This document shows, piece after piece, positions 58,300-64,000 of a DNA stretch of 64,000 nt. Below the pieces are notes generated by a model that saw only the letters and a list, made by a program, of their open reading frames with translations, did no database searches and had not been told where the DNA came from. This DNA comes from Ambrosia x helenae. Lineage: Eukaryota; Streptophyta; Magnoliopsida; Asterales; Asteraceae. Where the stretch lies: positions 49,660,898 to 49,724,897 of the forward strand of contig CM061226.1 in the NCBI GenBank assembly GCA_030844895.1, written 5' to 3'. The translations under genes and the position numbers were made by a program. Every line of letters begins with the position of its first letter. Within the stretch, counting starts at the first letter, position 1.

Positions 58300-58455
58300 A
58301 AGATTGCCTCTACCAGTCGTTGAGCAGGTTGTAGGGCCTCTACCAACTGTTGAGCAGGCATGATGACCTCTACCAATCGTTGAGTAGGTTATTTGGTACT
58401 CTACTAACTGTTGAGCAAGTACTTCATCCTCTATCAGTTGTTTGATTAAGTGTAC
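58300..58455. repeat. Tandem repeat, ~30-bp unit x5
   Basis: Five degenerate copies of CCTCTACCARTCGTTGAGCA + GGTT..., present in the left LTR region but absent from the right LTR. Confidence 0.85.
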
Positions 58456-60006
58456 CAATTATTACACACATGAATTGCAAATTGATAATATGTACATGTA
58501 AGCAATCAAGTATCAAGTATAGCATACGAGTTGTAATAGAGTTGCCCTAGACAAGGTTAATGACTCTAGGTGTGTCTATAGCAAATAGTTTATATTCCAT
58601 GAATTCTAGTTTCAAATGTTCAAATATGGTAGATAGTCGAATCCTCATGTATAACTAAGGATTATGTTTGATGCAACACACAATCAAGTTTCAATAGTTT
58701 GGTTATCATGGGTAACTAGCTCATGTGTGAGAAGGTGAAGGATATGAATTTAGTTCTTGAGAGGATGATGAAAAATATTGAAGCAGAATCAAGGTTGTGA
58801 GAGATAGTGAATGTGAAGATAGTTGATAAAGAGTTTATTTTATAGTAAGGAGATTATGTAGCAGTGTAAATTTTGGGGTTTGGATCAAAGGTTATAATCA
58901 AGTGTATAAGAAAACATGATTGTGGTATATGCCAAATATTGTAAAAATTTGAACAAGTTGAAAATGGGTGAGTGTCGATGGAGAATTTAGAGACTAGATA
59001 TTATTCCTATGGATAAAAAAAAATATTATTTTCAAAATTGGTTTTATACATAAAGCAAAAGTTGTTAAATAGTACAAGCTAAGTGGGCTTTGATTAAAAT
59101 ATTCCCGTTAGTTGGAGATTTCAAACATGACATTAGGTTTTGAAGATCAAGGTTCTATTAAGTGATTTTTAATAGTTTAAAGCATTATATAGAAAATTGT
59201 TTGTTACATCAATAAATAAACAATTGAATTTAAGTTCGAGGACATCTTTTGACAAAAATATGTACTTTGTAAAGTTACTAGGTAATGAAAATACAACAGG
59301 ATTTAGAAATCTTTAGTTTGTGCTAAGGTATGAGGTTATAGTTTTTAAAAATAAGTAACATGTGGAGAAATGAAATAATATGATTTGGGTAGGGTGTTGA
59401 ATATTTAAAAAGTGGCTAAGATGGTAAGGTGAAGTGTGATTGTGAAATCCATAGATGGTTATGAAATGAGATTGATTTATGCTGTAAAATTTTGAGATTT
59501 TAGAGCTTAGTTTAAGGAAAGTGAGTGTAATCATTTATTCATTAATTAAAACGAATAAACGAAAACGTTGACTTATCAAAACTTCTAGATTCAAATAACA
59601 TAGTGAAGACATGCTTTAGCCTATAAGTGAACACTCATCCCGAGAATTCCCAGGTAGGCAACCGGGTCCCTCGTCTGATTGGGATTTATGCGCAATGCCA
59701 GTCCTAGACAGAAAACTCAGAATACAGGCGTTCACCCTTCCAGATTGCACGTGTTCGTTATTAAAATCTAGAACTTCGACGAGATCTTCAAGGTGGTTCA
59801 GGCTAAACCTGAGGATTTGTCCTATTAGTCTAAGAGTAGATCTTGTGACGGAGAACAATCTTCTTGTAGGGACTAAAGTAGGGATAAGAAGTAGGAGGGA
59901 GATAGAGAATAGAAAAAAGTAGGGTTGCAAGTAAAAGGAGCAAGTACTGATTATAATCCTATGGTTATAGACTAGATTATTTTTCTAATAACCTAATTCC
60001 CTATAA
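58456..60006 (-). other. Rearranged interior of the LTR element
   Basis: 58456-59600: AT-rich, nothing recognisable apart from a weak echo of the right LTR (TTTTATAGT...GTAAATTTTGG, about 58840). 59620-59930: more complex sequence, open on the minus strand for 104 codons (LNHLEDLVEVLDFNNEHVQS, GRVNACILSFLSRTGIAHKS), which I take as leader or gag-proximal sequence. No gag, RT or integrase domain is present. Confidence 0.5.
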
Positions 60007-60023
60007 CCATGGCTCTGATACCA
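60007..60023 (-). promoter_or_regulatory. Primer binding site beside the right LTR
   Basis: Minus strand TGGTATCAGAGCCATGG, three bases from the LTR that starts at 60027. Confidence 0.85.
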
Positions 60024-60026
60024 ATC

Positions 60027-61365
60027 TGTAACACCCCAACCGATGGCGGAAACATCGAGGTGTCACGTATTGATGATTGTTCAGTAGCTCATGGTAAGTA
60101 ATAAATTTCAATAATTGATTTAAATAAATTACATACAATTGTTCTAAAGAATTTTGTACATCAAAATGAAAAATACTAGATACACATCTTCAAGCATTAA
60201 CTCTAATCTTCAAGCACGCTATAACCTGAAACATGTTAAGTTGGAAAGATGGGGGGGGTCAACTATAAATAGTTGGTGAGAATACATAGGTTTTGCATAT
60301 AGTTGAAAACAATATGATGTATAGCAATCATAGTTGAAGTATAATAATGAGTAATGATAGAATATGAGTCCGACATGTAACATTGCGTCTTTTGTACAAT
60401 CAAACCTTGTGTCGACTGAGACCTAACTCGCAAGTTAGTAAAAGTGTAACTGTTATCGATCATCCCTGAATTTATGCGGGGGGATGGGTTTGTCAGACCT
60501 ATAGCGCTATAATCTAAACAGGCGGCTTGATCAATGTTAATGATTGTGCTGTGTCTTTTTGTTACAGTCAAATGATAGAATGAGTAAATGATAGTGTAAT
60601 TGAATCATAAGTTTCAACAATGTAAGAATGAGTAAATGATAGTGTATAAAATGTTTAAACATGTTTCACCCCAAAAATGTAAAACAGAAAAAGGGGCTAT
60701 GTAAACTCACCTTAGGTGCATAATGAGTTCGTGCGTTTTATTGAGCGTGCAAACACTTAGTAATAATGCCTTGGAAAACTCGAAACTAGCTAGAGGAGAT
60801 AATGACAGATGAAAACTTTAGTATATGGGAGATGGGATAATAATGTTTTTTTTTTTTGAATGGTACAAAGAGTTGAATGGTAGGCTAGTGTATTTATAGT
60901 GTAAAATTTGGAGTTGTAATTAGGGGCTACTTTGACTAGGCTAGAATTTAGGAACAACTTTGACTTGACTAGAAGACCATATTTACTAACACTTTGACTT
61001 GACTTGACTAGGAGACTACGTTTGACTTTTCAGGTTTGACTAAGGGACCTTGAAAGGGTTTAAGTTTAATTGGTTTTAATTAACATCACAAAACACCAAA
61101 TGGTGTAGTGGTTTGTGTGGTGTGGTTAAGGTTTAGCCCGCCAGGGACTCGGGTTCGAATCCTGGCACAGGCAAACATTTTTTAACGTTTTTAAATCAGA
61201 ATTTTTAATACAATCCAATTTAATATTGATTATACGTCATTATTTAAACAAAAAAAATTAACAAAATGGATGGTAAAGATACTGTAAACATGAATCGGAT
61301 GAATAAACGATGGAGTTCTATATATATATATAAATATATATAAAGAAAATTTGTGTGATGTTACA
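60027..61365 (-). repeat. LTR of a Gypsy-like element, right copy (1.34 kb)
   Basis: TGTAACACCCC...GTGATGTTACA. PBS on its left and PPT on its right. Carries a tRNA-like pol III A/B-box unit (61101-61162) absent from the left copy. Confidence 0.85.
61101..61183 (+). other. tRNA-derived pol III promoter unit (SINE-like) in LTR
   Basis: TGGTGTAGTGG (A-box, 61101-61111) and GGTTCGAATCC (B-box, 61152-61162), about 50 nt apart as in tRNA genes, followed by TTTTTT at 61178-61183. CCAGG/CCTGG at 61141-61165 can form a T-arm-like stem. There is no proper acceptor or anticodon stem, so it is not a tRNA gene. Confidence 0.6.
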
Positions 61366-61405
61366 GTCTCCCCTACTTTTAGGAACTTCGTCCCGAAGTT
61401 TATTT
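61366..61405 (-). promoter_or_regulatory. PPT and 3' UTR start of a second element
   Basis: Minus strand AGTAGGGGAGAC directly before the LTR, within a block like the Gypsy PPT region at 38985-39020 (GTCCCGAAGTT versus GTCCCGGAATT). Confidence 0.75.
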
Positions 61406-62940
61406 TAAGAAGAAACATTTGAATAGTGTTGAGGATAGTTAGGGTGACTATGGTTTAGAGTAGGGTAAGAGTTTAAGGAATGTATAAGATAACCATAAAT
61501 GCTAGATGGACTACCAAATAACTAGGGTTTGTTATTGGTCTGACCCTACAGTATCCCTTTCCACGTATCATTAGTGTTTATATATAGGGTGTACCGCAGC
61601 TAACCCATCACACCTCTGATACTTCGAAAACATATGGGGTATCTCCCAAAACCTTAATAGAATTTCACACTACCTTAATGTACCTTAATAGAATTTCACA
61701 CTAACTAAATAATTCCAAGATATTTTTGGAATATAATGTTGGACCCACAAGGCCTTTTTGGTCAGCCATGGAAGCCTCCATAGCCACCCTAATGTTGGCT
61801 AAAGTGAGGGACATCATGAGGAAGATAAGGCATGCTTAAGATATTTTAGTTTTATGATCCTAAAATACACTTTATAAACCATTGAATACTCATTCTTACC
61901 ATCACAAAACCAAGTTCAAACCTCCAAAAAATCTGATTGCTGCTGCCGAGACTTTTAAACCCCACCCCACTTCCATTTTCAAGCAAATAACACATAAAAA
62001 TCACTTCATTCCTACCCTAAATCAAGTGTGTACAAGTGCTTGGAGCATAACCCTTGGAAGACACACATAACCCCTCCATAATCAAGTGTTTTTGTGACTT
62101 CCCTAGCCTTGTGCTAGAAGTAAGTTTCTTAAAACTCATCTTGTTTAAGTTTTGTTCGTTTATGCACTTAACTTGCAAGTTGTTTTTGGGATGCTTCTAA
62201 CCAAAATTTTTAAACATGGTTTTGTCATTTGTGTGTTTTATAAAAATGAAATGAAATGTTTACAAATATGGACATAAACATAAGTTTTAGGATAGTTGGT
62301 GATGTTATTTTGTTACAAAAATATTGTATGTTATAGTAATTTTTTTAGAAGTTGTTTTGGATGAAAAACATAAGTAACACCTAATACACCTAAAAATAGT
62401 TTTGATTATCATATTATGACTAATGAAACTATTTGAACATGAAATATTTGTAACAAAATGTAATGAAGCGAAAATCACGAAAATGAAGTTGTAGACTTTA
62501 AAAATACAAGTATGAACAAATGGACTCCAAGACTTAAATAAAACATGTTAGTAGACTTAATATGACCATATGAGACTAATAAAAGTGTTGGATGATGAAA
62601 AGAACACTTATTGTAAATTTTGACATGTTAAAGTTTACTAGTTTTAGTAGAAATTGTCATTTTTATAAGTCTTGAGAATAATATGTGACTTTTGTAAAGT
62701 TAGAGGTTTGGAAAGTAACTTTGGAAAGTCCATGGGTGTAAAATGTGATTTTGGAAACTTTATGGTGAAAAACGTATTTTTTGGAAAGTAAAGGTTAATA
62801 ATGAAAAGTTAGAATCCAAAAGGGGTGTTTTTGTAAAGTAAAGAAACTTATACATAATATTTTATTTTGTTAAGATGATATTTTTATAAAAAGTGTTTTA
62901 TAAAAATATAAAGTTGCTACAAGTGTTGGAAAATATAAAC
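61406..62940 (+). repeat. LTR-related sequence, no coding region
   Basis: 61654-61708 repeats ACCTTAATAGAATTTCACAC twice. 61740-62150 resembles the promoter/leader of the Gypsy LTR read in reverse: GGACCCACAAGG, CAGCCATGGAAG, a TATA-like TTTATAAACC (61870), and CTTCCCTAGCCTTGTGCTAG + AAGTAAGTTTC (62098-62128; compare the reverse complement of 37855-37893). 62150-62940 is AT-rich with TTTTGGAAAGT words and nothing else seen. Confidence 0.5.
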
Positions 62941-63144
62941 ACTAACTAGCTTATACCCCGGGAGCATCCCGGGTTGAGAAATCTAAATAAAGTGAATAAA
63001 ATTAGAAGTGTCTAAACTATAAAAATGGCATCTATATAGCAATTACCTGTTGGAGAGCGTCCCGGGTTGAAATATCTAATATGATATAATAAAATATCTA
63101 ATATGACAACATAATTAATGACTTGCCAATATATGATTAATGAA

Positions 63145-63181
<37 letters not shown>

Positions 63182-63690
63182 TTAAACAAATCTCTGCCAT
63201 AAGTTATCATATTCTAATATAAAAACGGTAATTGGGGCGGGTATCACCTAATCCCAGGCTCGACCCAAACCCACAATTTTTTTAAACTAATTCCAAACCT
63301 GACACAATATCTGTCGGGTTACAAAAAATAGTCGTTTTTTCTCCGTTTTTTATATAGCACTATGGTACTCGTTGGAAAGATAATAAAACGCTCGTTAATT
63401 TGGTGTAATTTTTTTTCTTTAAAAAATCTCGTATATAAAAGATATTAAAGTTTAAAAGTTATGAGAGGAAACATGAGAGAGAAAATAATAAAGTTTTAAT
63501 ATTTAAATTTAGTAGATTTGGTATTTAATAGATTATGTTAAATAATATTTAAACCATATCTATTCATTTTTTTAATTGGTCTAGAGTTGCCACATCACAT
63601 CATATGTGGCATCTCTCAAAATAGAGATTGCATAATATTATGACATGTCATCAAAATGGCTTTGGTTTATTATATGTATAGATGTTGTTG
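62941..63690. repeat. Unclassified element with CCCGGG hairpin
   Basis: ATACCCCGGGAGCATCCCGGGT at 62953-62974 forms a strong hairpin; a partial copy (GAGCGTCCCGGGTTGAAATAT) follows at 63056. A likely far end is TTTATTATATGTATAGATG near 63665-63683. Elements starting with such a hairpin and ending in TATATAGAT-like sequence are common in plant genomes, but I cannot assign the class. Confidence 0.4.
63146..63181. repeat. (TTA)n microsatellite
   Basis: About 12 ATT/TTA units. Confidence 0.95.
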
Positions 63691-64000
63691 TAAGAAAAAT
63701 GGTAACTTAAATGACTTGGGATGTTTTATATAAAAATGTCTGAGTTGATATATTTTCAAAATATATATAAATTAAGAAAACGAGAAAGCGGGCAGAAGTT
63801 AATGTGATGAACTATCGGACAAAGTATAAATCGAACAAAAGCGTAATTCGGACGGATAAGCTACGAGTATAACTTCCTACAAGATACGAGTATACGTTAT
63901 TGCGGTGATTATGATTTAACTATTCTAAGTAAGAAAATATGTATATATTTTGTGAACAAATTATATCTAAGGATTATTAAGGGTGAAAAATATGCGTAAA
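63691..64000. other. Window end, nothing recognised
   Basis: AT-rich, no ORF or repeat boundary supported. Confidence 0.5.

Noticed and set aside
58300..58455. Regular repeats resembling a CRISPR array
   Set aside because: Degenerate, adjacent copies without unique spacers, in a plant LTR context.
61095..61185. Genuine tRNA gene
   Set aside because: A- and B-boxes are present, but no acceptor stem or anticodon arm can be folded.

Overview
The window looks like plant nuclear DNA from a eudicot. Two intron-containing host genes are visible: a cytosolic leucyl-tRNA synthetase and YCF54, a plastid chlorophyll-synthesis factor. Nearly everything else is transposable elements. The mix of SIRE/Maximus-like Copia, Tekay-like chromovirus, Cassandra, MULE, hAT and PIF/Harbinger would suit Asteraceae, but that placement is inference.

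Layout. 1-6.1 kb: the 3' half of the LeuRS gene (+), with two hAT-type non-autonomous elements side by side in one intron. 7.2-12.6 kb: a broken L1-type LINE (-) with target-site duplications (TSDs). 12.95-14.2 kb: a long-TIR MULE. 14.26-14.66 kb: a 5'-truncated LINE (+). 14.7-28.3 kb: YCF54 (+), whose last coding exon is split by an 11.56 kb Copia element (-) with near-identical 719-bp LTRs and a very long third ORF after pol. 28.8-32.6 kb: remains of a PIF/Harbinger ORF1-like gene holding a 2.7 kb solo LTR. 32.6-34.4 kb: a second MULE with a small element nested inside. 34.87-53.4 kb: an RTE LINE fragment split by a 17.8 kb Tekay-type Gypsy element (-), which itself holds a solo LTR in its integrase and a Cassandra element with 5S-rRNA-like LTRs in an extra ORF upstream of gag. 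53.4-54.3 kb: a GC-rich minisatellite with a hAT MITE inside. 54.3-56.9 kb: a PIF/Harbinger element with a broken transposase and a Cassandra solo LTR. 56.9-57.3 kb: a second Harbinger fragment. 57.5-61.4 kb: a rearranged LTR element in which one LTR has a PBS on one side and a PPT on the other, and carries tRNA-like pol III boxes. 61.4-64 kb: LTR-related and unclassified repeats.

Most element boundaries rest on TSDs read directly from the sequence: 8 bp for hAT, 9 bp for MULE, 5 bp for LTR elements, TTA for Harbinger, and 11-17 bp for LINEs. They give a clear nesting order. The host genes are unrelated neighbours. The strongest biological point is the recent Copia insertion that truncates YCF54. 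The most unusual sequence signals are a short motif (CAGNAGTT) strewn through the whole Copia element, pol III promoter modules inside LTRs, palindromic GGCGATTAGG clusters around the promoter of one solo LTR, and a motif around TAGCGCTAT shared by otherwise diverged LTR families.
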